In this document: piece after piece, positions 38,152 through 47,171 of the stretch
Layout of the letters: every line of letters starts with the position of its first letter
Numbering within the stretch: position 1 is the first letter of the stretch
Origin: Fodinibius salinus
GTDB lineage: Bacteria > Bacteroidota > Rhodothermia > Balneolales > Balneolaceae
Direction: 5' to 3'
NCBI RefSeq assembly: GCF_008124865.1
Contig: NZ_VNHY01000004.1
Location: forward strand, 1 to 64,000
DNA length: 64,000 nucleotides
Notes under the pieces: model-generated
What the model was told of the DNA's origin: nothing
Databases searched by the model: none
Seen by the model: only the letters and a program-made list of their open reading frames with translations
Translations under genes and position numbers: made by a program

Positions 38152-41100
38152 ATGAAAACATTTTTAAAAATTGTTGGTGCTATTTTAGCCCTCTTCATCG
38201 TCGTCATCATTGGACTCAACATCTATTTCACCAATGAGCGGCTGCAATCAACTATCATGCCTTATGTGAATGATGCAGTAGGACGAACGGTAGAAGTTGA
38301 ATCAATGTCGCTTACTATATTTAGCACCTTCCCACAACCAGGTCTAAGTATCGAAAAAATGAGTATCCCCGGCGAAACACAGCAAGACACCCTTCTTGCA
38401 CTCGATGAACTGGTTGCCTCTGTTGAACTATTTTCTTTGATGGGGGACCAGATTGAAGTTTCCCAGATTAGCTTGCGAAACCCCCAATTTACTTACGTTG
38501 TTCATTCAGACGGATCTACCAACATTGATTTCTTGATGACCAGCGAAGCGACCGCCACAGATACCTCGGCTGCGGATACAACAGCCTCTGCTGGTTTTGC
38601 TGTAAACATTCCCTCATTCCAAATTTCTGGCGGCGATTTTGGATATACCGATTCAACCGCTAACACTACGGCCCAACTTAACAGCCTAGATGCCAACATT
38701 GCCCTCCGTTATGCTGACCTTATTGAAAGCACTATCGACCTGCAGGTTGGGGGGATATCGGCTAAGGTTGAAGACACTAATTACTTAAACGGGCTTGCGC
38801 TGGACCTCAACCAGCAATCGACCATCGATATGAAAAACGAAAACCTGATGCTGGATAAGGGAACGCTTTCTATTCGCGGGCTTGCGCTCAATCTTTCGGG
38901 TACCATATCCGACTGGAGCAAATCCCTGAATGCCGACCTTGCGTTTAACTCTTCATCAGACGACTTCGGCGAACTACTTCGGCTGGTCCCAAAATCATAC
39001 GAAGAGTACATTCAGGGACTTAAAACTGAAGGATCCTTAGCCATTGACGGAACACTCAAAGGTCCATTAGCCGGTGACAAACTACCCCGCTTTGATGTAT
39101 CCACAAAAGTACAAGACGGCTATCTCAAAAATCCCGATTTACCAAAACCAATAGAAAACATTCAGCTTGATGCCTCGGCCTCAAACGATCTAGTTACCAT
39201 TTCTAAACTTAATGCCGAAGCCGGAGAAAATACGCTCTCTGCCAGCGGTGAACTGCAAAATCCCCTGGAAAGCAGCGGTAATTTTTCCCTGGATATTGAT
39301 TCCGACGTTAACTTAAGCACCATCAACAATTTTTACGATATCTCACAATTTGATATCGAGCAGCTGGACGGTCAGCTTTCGGTCAATGGTACAGCCAACG
39401 GCAACACCAGCAATCCCGAAGAAGCTAACTTTGATGCCGCTATCTCACTTAGTAACGGCGGGCTGACTTACGCTGATGTCAACAAACCAATTGAAAACAT
39501 TACCATTGATGCCCAGGCCAGTCAATCTAAGATCGACATTAACAAATTAGCCATGGAAGCGGCTAGCAACACTATCTCCATACAGGGCGACATCAATCAG
39601 CCGTTAAAAGAAGAACAACGAAGCATAGACCTGACTGCTAACCTCCAATTTGATCTAGGAACCGTAAAAGACTTTTATCCCATTAGTGAAGATACTATGC
39701 GACTGGATGGCATGTTTACAGCCAATGCCACACTCAAAGGTAAGGCTACGCAGATCGAAAATGCCGTGCAAAGCGGTTCCATATCACTAACAAATGGATT
39801 TATTGAACATAAAACACTCGCGAAACCACTGCAGGACATTACACTGCAGTCGGATTTAAGCGGTTCAACTATTAGCATTTCTAAGGCTAGTTTCCGCACA
39901 GGCAATAACGGAATGTCGGCTTCGGGAACAATTTCAAATTATTTAAGCGATAACAAAACCGTGGACCTTAGGCTTGAAGGGCAAGCTGACCTATCACAAA
40001 TTACCGAATATTATGATTTGAATCCGACGATTACCAAACTAACCGGCAATGCTGACCTTAACTTGCGTGCTTCCGGTGCGCCGGGAGATCCCGCTAATAT
40101 GCAATTCAATGGCAAATTAACTGCAAACGGTATCAACATGCAAGGAGAGGCATTAACACAGCCGGTCAAGAATCTTAATGGCAAGCTTACCCTTTCTCCT
40201 GCTAAGGTAAGCCTTGATGCCCTCAACTTTAATCTAGGCTCTTCGGACATTTCGCTTAATGGTTCGCTTAATGACTACATGGCCTATTTGAAGGCAGAGA
40301 AAGATCGGGATACAACACCACATCTTACCGGATCATATAAAAGTAAACTACTGAATGTAGATGAACTTATTAACTGGGAAGATACCACTACCACTTCTAA
40401 CGAACCAGTACCTATACATCTGCCTGATTTAACTAGCTCCGTTACGGCCGAAATTTCTAAGCTGGTCATTACAGAAGTTACCATGAAGAATCTCGAAGCC
40501 AAGGCCAGCACCACCCCAAAACAGATTAAGCTAAACAGTGCCAGCGTTCAACTTTTTGGCGGACAGGCAAATGGTTCGCTGATATGGAATATTCCCCAAC
40601 CTGACCGCACAAACTTATCTTTCAATGGCTCGCTGGATGGCATGCAGGTCAACACTTTTTTTGAGGAATACCAAGTACTGGGCGAAAACAGTAAATTCCA
40701 TGAATATGTCAGCGGCAATTTTTCGGCTAATGTAAACTACGCTACTGAGCTTGATGATATGCTGCTGCCTGTGATGAAAACATCAACTATGGACGGTGAT
40801 ATGAGTATGGCTAATGCCCGGCTGCAGGAACATCCGCTACAAAATAAATTAGCGGTACTCTTTAATTCGAATGAACTTAAAAATGTAGAACTTGATGATT
40901 TTAAAAGTACTTATACACTAAAAGACAATATCTTTACCATTAAGAACCTGCGGCTCACCAGTGGTGATATTGGCATGCAAATGGACGGCACTCAACATAT
41001 GGTTACCGGTAAAATTGACTATCACATGAAAGCTTACCTCCCCGGGCGATTTCAGAGTGCTATCGGATCAGTAATTAGCGATCGGGCAGCAAAAGCATTA

Positions 41101-41256
41101 AAGCAAGAAGATGGCACCATTATGGTTCCCTTGCGAGTAACCGGCACGCAGGATAACCCCAAAATTCGTCCCGACCAAGAGGCCATAAAACCTATCATCA
41201 AAGAATTCCTGAAAGACAAGGCAGGCAACACTCTCAAAAAATTATTTGACGGCTGA
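38152..41256 (+). CDS. AsmA-like envelope protein with tandem repeats
   Basis: This 1034-residue protein starts with one N-terminal membrane anchor (about 4-27) and continues as a long periplasmic region typical of the AsmA family (AsmA/TamB-like, now seen as bridge-like lipid transporters). Four repeats of about 110 residues can be read from a recurring K/QP-(I/L/V)-(E/Q/K)-(N/D)-(I/L) element near residues 326, 440, 552 and 663 (KPIENIQLDASAS, KPIENITIDAQAS, KPLQDITLQSDLS, QPVKNLNGKLTLS). The C-terminal AsmA_2 region (LRLTSGDIGMQMDGTQHM) follows. It probably maintains outer-membrane lipid composition. Confidence 0.9.
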   Translation: MKTFLKIVGAILALFIVVIIGLNIYFTNERLQSTIMPYVNDAVGRTVEVESMSLTIFSTFPQPGLSIEKMSIPGETQQDTLLALDELVASVELFSLMGDQIEVSQISLRNPQFTYVVHSDGSTNIDFLMTSEATATDTSAADTTASAGFAVNIPSFQISGGDFGYTDSTANTTAQLNSLDANIALRYADLIESTIDLQVGGISAKVEDTNYLNGLALDLNQQSTIDMKNENLMLDKGTLSIRGLALNLSGTISDWSKSLNADLAFNSSSDDFGELLRLVPKSYEEYIQGLKTEGSLAIDGTLKGPLAGDKLPRFDVSTKVQDGYLKNPDLPKPIENIQLDASASNDLVTISKLNAEAGENTLSASGELQNPLESSGNFSLDIDSDVNLSTINNFYDISQFDIEQLDGQLSVNGTANGNTSNPEEANFDAAISLSNGGLTYADVNKPIENITIDAQASQSKIDINKLAMEAASNTISIQGDINQPLKEEQRSIDLTANLQFDLGTVKDFYPISEDTMRLDGMFTANATLKGKATQIENAVQSGSISLTNGFIEHKTLAKPLQDITLQSDLSGSTISISKASFRTGNNGMSASGTISNYLSDNKTVDLRLEGQADLSQITEYYDLNPTITKLTGNADLNLRASGAPGDPANMQFNGKLTANGINMQGEALTQPVKNLNGKLTLSPAKVSLDALNFNLGSSDISLNGSLNDYMAYLKAEKDRDTTPHLTGSYKSKLLNVDELINWEDTTTTSNEPVPIHLPDLTSSVTAEISKLVITEVTMKNLEAKASTTPKQIKLNSASVQLFGGQANGSLIWNIPQPDRTNLSFNGSLDGMQVNTFFEEYQVLGENSKFHEYVSGNFSANVNYATELDDMLLPVMKTSTMDGDMSMANARLQEHPLQNKLAVLFNSNELKNVELDDFKSTYTLKDNIFTIKNLRLTSGDIGMQMDGTQHMVTGKIDYHMKAYLPGRFQSAIGSVISDRAAKALKQEDGTIMVPLRVTGTQDNPKIRPDQEAIKPIIKEFLKDKAGNTLKKLFDG

Positions 41257-41588
41257 TATTTTAATACCCCATCCCTGTCCTGCGGAATAGAACTCAATTC
41301 CACAGGGTATATACCTTCTTTGGAAAGGAGAGATTGTAAAGAATAACGTAACACTTAAAAAACGTAACATTCGGGGAGCGGCTACTAAACCAATTCTATC
41401 TCAACCCGGAGACGATTACAAGTTTAAAATTTGTCCTCATTTCTATACCTGTAACGACTTCTTCGTCTCAGCCTATACCTCCTTTAATATTTATATCTAA
41501 TCACAAAATGAAGATTGTCAACTATTCGATCTAAACTTTATCTTAGAGTTCAATAAATTTTGTGCGTTAACAAGAGTCATCCCACTCC
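41257..41588. other. Intergenic region with a hairpin, no gene
   Basis: After the AsmA-like gene lies a bulged hairpin (CCCTGT ... ACAGGG outer arms 41273-41278/41302-41307; inner GGAAT/ATTCC) with no T tract. The rest, up to cysS, is AT-rich and has no plausible coding frame. No tRNA or T-box fold is visible. It presumably holds the cysS promoter. Confidence 0.5.
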
Positions 41589-43052
41589 ATGAATAACCTG
41601 CATATTTACAATACGCTTAGTCGCAGTAAAGAAAAGTTCGAACCTATTAATGAAGGATTCGTCGGCATCTATGTATGCGGCCCTACCGTTTATGGGGATC
41701 CCCATCTGGGCCATGCCAAAAGCTATGTCTCTTTTGATGTCGTGGTGCGTTATCTCCGCTATCTGGGATACAAAGTTCGCTATGTGCAAAATATTACCGA
41801 TGTAGGTCATCTTACTGATGACGCCGATCAGGGAGAAGACAAGCTCGAAAAACAGGCTGCCATCGAAAAACTCGAACCCATGGAAATTGCCGAGAAATAT
41901 ACGTACAACTATTTTCGCGATATGGATAAGCTAGGCGTGCAGCGTCCCGATATTTCTCCTCGTGCAACAGGCCACATCATCGAACAAATTAAGATGGTAG
42001 AGAAATTACTCGAAAATGGACATGCCTATGAAACTGAAGACAATGTGTATTTTGATGTTTCTTCGGATGAGAGCTACGGCAAGCTAAGCGGCCGTGACAT
42101 TGAAGATCAGGAAAGTGGCTCGCGTATAGATACTGCCAGCGACAAAAAAGCACCCGAAGATTTTGCACTATGGAAAAAAGCCGGCGACGGACACATTATG
42201 AAATGGCCTTCTCCCTGGGGAGAGGGTTATCCTGGCTGGCATGTCGAATGCTCAGCCATGTCCACAAAATATCTGGGCGAACATTTTGATATCCATGGCG
42301 GTGGCATGGATAACCAGTTCCCTCATCACGAATGCGAAATTGCCCAAAGTGAAGGTGCTTTTGACCAACCGTTTGCCAACTACTGGATGCACAATAATAT
42401 GGTAACACTGGAAGGCCAAAAGATGGGAAAATCACTGGGCAATGCGATTTCGCTGGATCAGTTTTTCTCCGGTGATCACGAACTGCTAACCCGCGCTTGG
42501 GATCCGCAGATTATTCGCTTTTTTCTATTGCAAAGCCATTATCGAAGTACCACTGACTTTTCTGAAGATGCGCTTTCCGGTGCCGAAAATGGACTCCAGA
42601 GCCTACAAGATATGGTTAAAACAATTGACCGCATTGATCCCGATGAGGCAGGTAATGAAACCTATGAGCTTGAGAAACTACGTACCACGCTGGAAAGCAA
42701 ACTCAATGACGATTTTAATACTGCCCAGGCCATCGCCATTCTGTTTGAAGAACTTAAGGCTATCCGGAAAAAAATTAGCGAGGGTGATGTTCCGGCGAAT
42801 ATTAGCGAGATTAACGAATTTCTACATAACTTTGTGGATGGCGTACTGGGACTTTGGCCGAAACAGGAGCACACTACATCTCAAAATGACAAGACGGAAC
42901 AACTTATCGAGCTGCTTATTGATTTCCGGAATGAAGCGCGTCATAATAAAAACTTTGAACTCTCAGATGCTATCCGCGATCGCCTGCAAGAAATGGACAT
43001 TAAATTGATGGATGGCCCCGAAGGAACAGAATATAAAATTGATAATGCGTAA
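41589..43052 (+). CDS. cysS: Cysteinyl-tRNA synthetase
   Basis: This 487-residue class I synthetase charges tRNA-Cys. The zinc-site cysteine Cys30 lies in [15 protein letters not shown], which also contains the HIGH motif (HLGH 39-42). The other zinc ligands are Cys in WHVECSAMS and the His/Glu of HHECE. The KMSKS equivalent is KMGKSLGN. The C-terminal anticodon-binding helices end in [13 protein letters not shown]. Full length, no deviation. It is 34 nt upstream of lgt on the same strand, separated by a 10-bp hairpin. Confidence 0.97.
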   Translation: MNNLHIYNTLSRSKEKFEPINEGFVGIYVCGPTVYGDPHLGHAKSYVSFDVVVRYLRYLGYKVRYVQNITDVGHLTDDADQGEDKLEKQAAIEKLEPMEIAEKYTYNYFRDMDKLGVQRPDISPRATGHIIEQIKMVEKLLENGHAYETEDNVYFDVSSDESYGKLSGRDIEDQESGSRIDTASDKKAPEDFALWKKAGDGHIMKWPSPWGEGYPGWHVECSAMSTKYLGEHFDIHGGGMDNQFPHHECEIAQSEGAFDQPFANYWMHNNMVTLEGQKMGKSLGNAISLDQFFSGDHELLTRAWDPQIIRFFLLQSHYRSTTDFSEDALSGAENGLQSLQDMVKTIDRIDPDEAGNETYELEKLRTTLESKLNDDFNTAQAIAILFEELKAIRKKISEGDVPANISEINEFLHNFVDGVLGLWPKQEHTTSQNDKTEQLIELLIDFRNEARHNKNFELSDAIRDRLQEMDIKLMDGPEGTEYKIDNA

Positions 43053-43053
43053 C

Positions 43054-43086
43054 GAGTAATAAGTAAACCCCTGTTCCTTATTACTC
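43054..43086 (+). promoter_or_regulatory. Perfect hairpin ending at the lgt start codon
   Basis: Arms GAGTAATAAG (43054-43063) and CTTATTACTC (43077-43086) pair perfectly over 10 bp; the second arm touches the ATG of lgt at 43087. The hairpin fills almost the whole cysS-lgt gap. There is no T tract, so it is more likely to affect translation initiation or RNA processing than to end transcription. A second ATG lies 18 nt downstream. Confidence 0.5.
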
Positions 43087-44130
43087 ATGACTAAAAATGA
43101 ATATATGCAACAATCTGATTATCTAGTTTGGAACATTGATCCGGTAGCCCTCGATTTTGGTACCATAAACCTGCCATTCTCTATTTCTATCTTGGGTATT
43201 TTGGCAGCCCTTGTATTCATCTACCTGGGATATCAAAAGATTAAACCTGAGAACACAAGACAAGATGAAGAAGCTGAACCCCCGCCCCTGAAATTTTGGG
43301 GGCTCGTGCTCGGTTCTTTTGTACTTGGACAACTCCTATTTTTGATTCTCCCGTCACCCACTATTAGTGAACTTGGTCCCATTCAGTTACGGTGGTACAG
43401 CCTGCTTTTTGCATCCTCATTTTTAGTGGGATTTTGGCTGACTCGTAAAATGTTTATCCACGCTGATCGTGATCCTCTAGAGGTTGATCAGCTTTTCTTC
43501 TATGTCATTATTGCTACTGTTCTGGGAGCACGGCTGGGACACGTACTTTTTTACGATCCTTCTTTTTATCTACGTCATCCCTCCGAAATATTGGCCGTAT
43601 GGCATGGTGGATTAGCTAGTCACGGTGCAGCTGTAGGTATCTTAACTGCACTATACTTTTTTGTCCGTGATAAAAGAAATATGAGTTTTTTGTGGGTTAC
43701 CGATCGGGTAGTCGTTGTCGTTGCCATCGCTGGAGCCTTTATCCGAACGGGCAATTTCTTTAACTCCGAAATTATAGGCGAACCCACCGAAATGGCCTGG
43801 GGAGTTATTTTTACGCGGCTCGATATGATTCCCCGCCATCCTACCATGCTATACGAGGCGATCCTCTGTATTGGCGTCTTTGCGATTCTCTGGAAGATCT
43901 ATAAAAACTATGACAATGATCCCCCAGAAGGCTCTTTATTTGGCCTTTTCCTCGCTATCCTTTTTAGCGGTCGCTTTTTGCTGGAATTTACGAAGATGGA
44001 GCAGGCTGCCTTTGCCGCTGACTGGATTTTCAATATGGGGCAATGGCTGAGTATACCACTGATCGCCGTCGGCATCTGGCTGGTCACAAAAAAAGTAGAT
44101 TGGCAACAGTCTCCTGAAATTGAATCTTGA
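43087..44130 (+). CDS. lgt: Prolipoprotein diacylglyceryl transferase
   Basis: This 347-residue inner-membrane enzyme transfers diacylglycerol to the lipobox cysteine of prolipoproteins. The signature GAFIRTGNFFNSEIIGEPT holds the conserved Arg and Asn, HGGLASHGAAVGI the essential His region, and RHPTMLYEAILC the next loop. It has about seven hydrophobic segments. About 60 residues longer at the N-terminus than E. coli Lgt, including a first TM and a charged loop. The start is either 43087 or the ATG 18 nt further on. Several lipoproteins in this window are its substrates. Confidence 0.95.
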   Translation: MTKNEYMQQSDYLVWNIDPVALDFGTINLPFSISILGILAALVFIYLGYQKIKPENTRQDEEAEPPPLKFWGLVLGSFVLGQLLFLILPSPTISELGPIQLRWYSLLFASSFLVGFWLTRKMFIHADRDPLEVDQLFFYVIIATVLGARLGHVLFYDPSFYLRHPSEILAVWHGGLASHGAAVGILTALYFFVRDKRNMSFLWVTDRVVVVVAIAGAFIRTGNFFNSEIIGEPTEMAWGVIFTRLDMIPRHPTMLYEAILCIGVFAILWKIYKNYDNDPPEGSLFGLFLAILFSGRFLLEFTKMEQAAFAADWIFNMGQWLSIPLIAVGIWLVTKKVDWQQSPEIES

Positions 44131-44335
44131 CAACAAATTTAGCAGGTTCTCATTTTTTCTGCTATAGAAGAAAATAACTTTCTTTTATTTATCATAAGGA
44201 AATTAAATAAACCATCCTTATGCTCCTACTTGATAAAGAGGGAGTGTTCTGCGAATTCCAAAACTGAAACAAGCTTCTAAATTCTCTCCTTCCAAGGAAA
44301 CTCACTGAAATAATTAGAAAATTCATTAACCGCCT

Positions 44336-46072
44336 ATGCAATCATTAGATCCTGAAATTAAAGAAAAAATAAAGCAGTGGCTCAACGGTAGCTACGATAA
44401 AGAAACCAAAGATGCCATCCGTCAAAAGCTGGATCAGGAAAAATATGATGAACTGACCGATGCTTTTTATAAAGATTTGGAATTTGGTACCGGGGGACTC
44501 CGCGGGATTATGGGTGTGGGATCGAATCGCGTCAACAAATATACCTTTGGTATAGCCACACAGGGGTTTGCTAACTATCTGAACAAGGAGTATCCCGATG
44601 AGAAAATTAGTGTAGCTATTGCACACGACTGCCGCAATAATTCCGAATCTCTTGCTCGTGTAGTGGCAGATATTTTTTCTGCTAACGGTATTTACGTGTA
44701 TCTGTTTGATGGGCTGCGTCCCACTCCAGAACTGTCTTTTGCCATTCGCGAACTCGACTGTCAGGGTGGTGTAGTACTAACGGCTTCTCACAATCCCAAA
44801 GAATACAACGGCTATAAAGCATACGGCTCCGACGGTGGTCAGCTGGTTGCACCACAGGATCAAGCCGTGATGGAAGAAGTGCAAAAAATTACAAGCATTG
44901 ATGAGGTAAACTTCCAAGCTGATGAAAGTAACATCGAGATGATTGGCGAAACTATTGACAAGAAATATCTCGATGCCATTGCCGACCTATCTGTTTCTGA
45001 GGATGCCATTGCCCGGCAAAAAGATTTGTCCATTGTATTTTCCCCCATCCACGGTACCTCCGGAGTAATGGTCCCCCCGGCACTGAAGCGATACGGGTTT
45101 GAAAATGTACACTTGGTAAAAGAACAAATGAGCTTCGACGGTAACTTTCCCACCGTAGAGTATCCCAACCCCGAGGAAAAAGAAGCACTATCGATGGCAC
45201 TCGAGAAAGCCAAAGCCATCGACGCCGAGCTGGTAATGGCTACCGATCCCGATGCCGATCGTGTGGGCATAGCTGTAAAAAACAACCATAATGAATGGGT
45301 ACTGCTCAATGGCAATCAAACAGGCACACTTATTATCAACTATATGCTCAACGCCTGGAAAAAAGCTGGCAAGCTATCCGGCAATGAGTATGTCGTCAAA
45401 ACTATTGTCACTTCTTACCTGATTGATCGTATCGCCGATGAGTACGGCGTGGACTGTTACAACACCCTTACCGGCTTTAAATATATTGGCGAACTAATGA
45501 CCAAGCTCGAGGGCAAAAAACAATTCATTGCCGGTGGAGAAGAAAGCTACGGCTACCTGATTGGCGAACACGTCCGCGATAAAGATGCGGTGGTTTCGGC
45601 AGCAATCATTGCCGAAATGACGGCCTATTATAAAGATCAGGGGAGCAGCCTATTTGAAGCTCTTTTAGACATGTATATTGAACATGGTTATTATCGGGAG
45701 CGATTAGTTTCGGTTTATAAACGGGGACGCGAAGGGGCTAAAGAAATTAAGAAGATGATGGATAACTACCGGAAAAATCCACCTAAAAAGCTGGGCGGTT
45801 CGGAGATTATACGAATCAAGGATTATCAGACGAAGCAGGAACAAGATCTCAAGTCCGGAGAAACCCAAGCTATTGAGCTACCTCAATCAAACGTTCTGCA
45901 ATTTATCACTAAAGATGAATCTATCGTTTCGGTTCGCCCCTCGGGCACGGAGCCAAAAATTAAGTTCTATTGTAGCGTGAACACAAATATCGAAAACAGA
46001 GCAGACTTTGATACTACTACTAAGCAGCTTGAAGATAAGATGGATGCTATTATTAATGACCTAACTGAATAA
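44336..46072 (+). CDS. Phosphohexomutase (phosphoglucomutase/phosphomannomutase)
   Basis: This 578-residue enzyme interconverts sugar 1- and 6-phosphates through a phosphoserine. The catalytic Ser151 lies in LTASHNPKEYNGYKAYG, the metal site in TDPDADRVGIAV, the sugar-binding loop in GGEESYGYLIGE and the phosphate-binding loop in RPSGTEPKIKFY. Length and domain order match the PGM2/YhxB (PgcA) type rather than short ManB. Substrate preference (glucose, mannose or pentose phosphate) is not decided by these motifs. Confidence 0.95.
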   Translation: MQSLDPEIKEKIKQWLNGSYDKETKDAIRQKLDQEKYDELTDAFYKDLEFGTGGLRGIMGVGSNRVNKYTFGIATQGFANYLNKEYPDEKISVAIAHDCRNNSESLARVVADIFSANGIYVYLFDGLRPTPELSFAIRELDCQGGVVLTASHNPKEYNGYKAYGSDGGQLVAPQDQAVMEEVQKITSIDEVNFQADESNIEMIGETIDKKYLDAIADLSVSEDAIARQKDLSIVFSPIHGTSGVMVPPALKRYGFENVHLVKEQMSFDGNFPTVEYPNPEEKEALSMALEKAKAIDAELVMATDPDADRVGIAVKNNHNEWVLLNGNQTGTLIINYMLNAWKKAGKLSGNEYVVKTIVTSYLIDRIADEYGVDCYNTLTGFKYIGELMTKLEGKKQFIAGGEESYGYLIGEHVRDKDAVVSAAIIAEMTAYYKDQGSSLFEALLDMYIEHGYYRERLVSVYKRGREGAKEIKKMMDNYRKNPPKKLGGSEIIRIKDYQTKQEQDLKSGETQAIELPQSNVLQFITKDESIVSVRPSGTEPKIKFYCSVNTNIENRADFDTTTKQLEDKMDAIINDLTE

Positions 46073-46333
46073 TATAGTATCGAATGATAAATAATGCATA
46101 TGAAAGGATTTACAAGGGAAGCCTACTTCCACTATTCTGAGATACAAGTGCAGAATTACAGTTTCTTTATTAGAGATAGGCAATAATACATGGCTTTGCA
46201 GCAGAGTTTTTAACCATCTATTATTTTACTCCTCAGTCATCACTTCCCTATTTAATTCCATTCTAAATTTTAGCATCCCGATGGATTAGGAAAAAGCTAT
46301 ATTTATATTCCCCTGCATAAACTATTATACCTT

Positions 46334-47086
46334 ATGTCAGAACTCCTTCAAAATCCTGCTGTTCAAGTTTTTCTGTATGCCCTGATTACTGCCATTGCCA
46401 CAGGGTTAGGGGCCCTTCCCTTTTTCTTTATAAAAAATCTGACACGCAGTTGGCTAGGGATTTCTAACGCTATAGCTTCGGGGCTCATGCTTGCTGCCAG
46501 CTTTGGGCTAATATATGAAGGACTCAACCACGATCTATGGTTCACATTCTGGGGTATCCTGATTGGCCTGGGATTTATCGTCCTCAGTCAAAAAGTGCTG
46601 GACCAGTATGATGGAGACTTTTCTATCAAAAATATCAACAAAGCCGACAGCGCCAAGATGCTGCTTATTGTTGGTATTATGACACTACACTCTTTCACCG
46701 AAGGTGTAAGTGTAGGTGTATCATTCAGCGGTGGTATTGACCTAGGATTATTTATCACTACTGCAATTGCCGTTCATAATATTCCCGAAGGGCTTGCTAT
46801 CTCCCTGGTACTTATCCCCCGTGGCACTTCTGTAGCTCGAGCGGGCTGGTGGAGCATCTTCTCGAGCTTGCCTCAACCGCTGATGGCTGTACCTGCTTTT
46901 CTGTTTGTAGAAATTTTTCGTACCTACCTGCCCATGGGGCTTGGCTTTGCAGGCGGCGCTATGATCTGGATGGTCTTTGCTGAACTTATCCCTGATGCCA
47001 TCGAAGAAACCAATACATCAACTGTAGCAACTACTACCACTATTGCCATAACATTGATGATTGTCTTTCAGACACTTATCGGATGA
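46334..47086 (+). CDS. ZIP family metal transporter (second copy)
   Basis: This 250-residue protein is the second ZIP in the window. TM4 and TM5 carry MTLHSFTEGVSVGVSF and [11 protein letters not shown], both with the His-x3-Glu metal pair. It has about eight hydrophobic segments and no long histidine loop, unlike the ZIP at 23088. Metal unknown. It stands upstream of the DPP-IV-type peptidase by 85 nt in the same direction, without functional link. Confidence 0.92.
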   Translation: MSELLQNPAVQVFLYALITAIATGLGALPFFFIKNLTRSWLGISNAIASGLMLAASFGLIYEGLNHDLWFTFWGILIGLGFIVLSQKVLDQYDGDFSIKNINKADSAKMLLIVGIMTLHSFTEGVSVGVSFSGGIDLGLFITTAIAVHNIPEGLAISLVLIPRGTSVARAGWWSIFSSLPQPLMAVPAFLFVEIFRTYLPMGLGFAGGAMIWMVFAELIPDAIEETNTSTVATTTTIAITLMIVFQTLIG

Positions 47087-47171
47087 TAAATATTTTACTT
47101 GCCCAACCCTGTAATATTTAATTACTTCTACTAATCTGAAAAGAATTGATTTTAAACCATACTGCAAAGAA

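Noticed and set aside
41257-41588. T-box or tRNA before cysS
   Set aside because: No conserved T-box sequence and no cloverleaf are visible; only a bulged hairpin.
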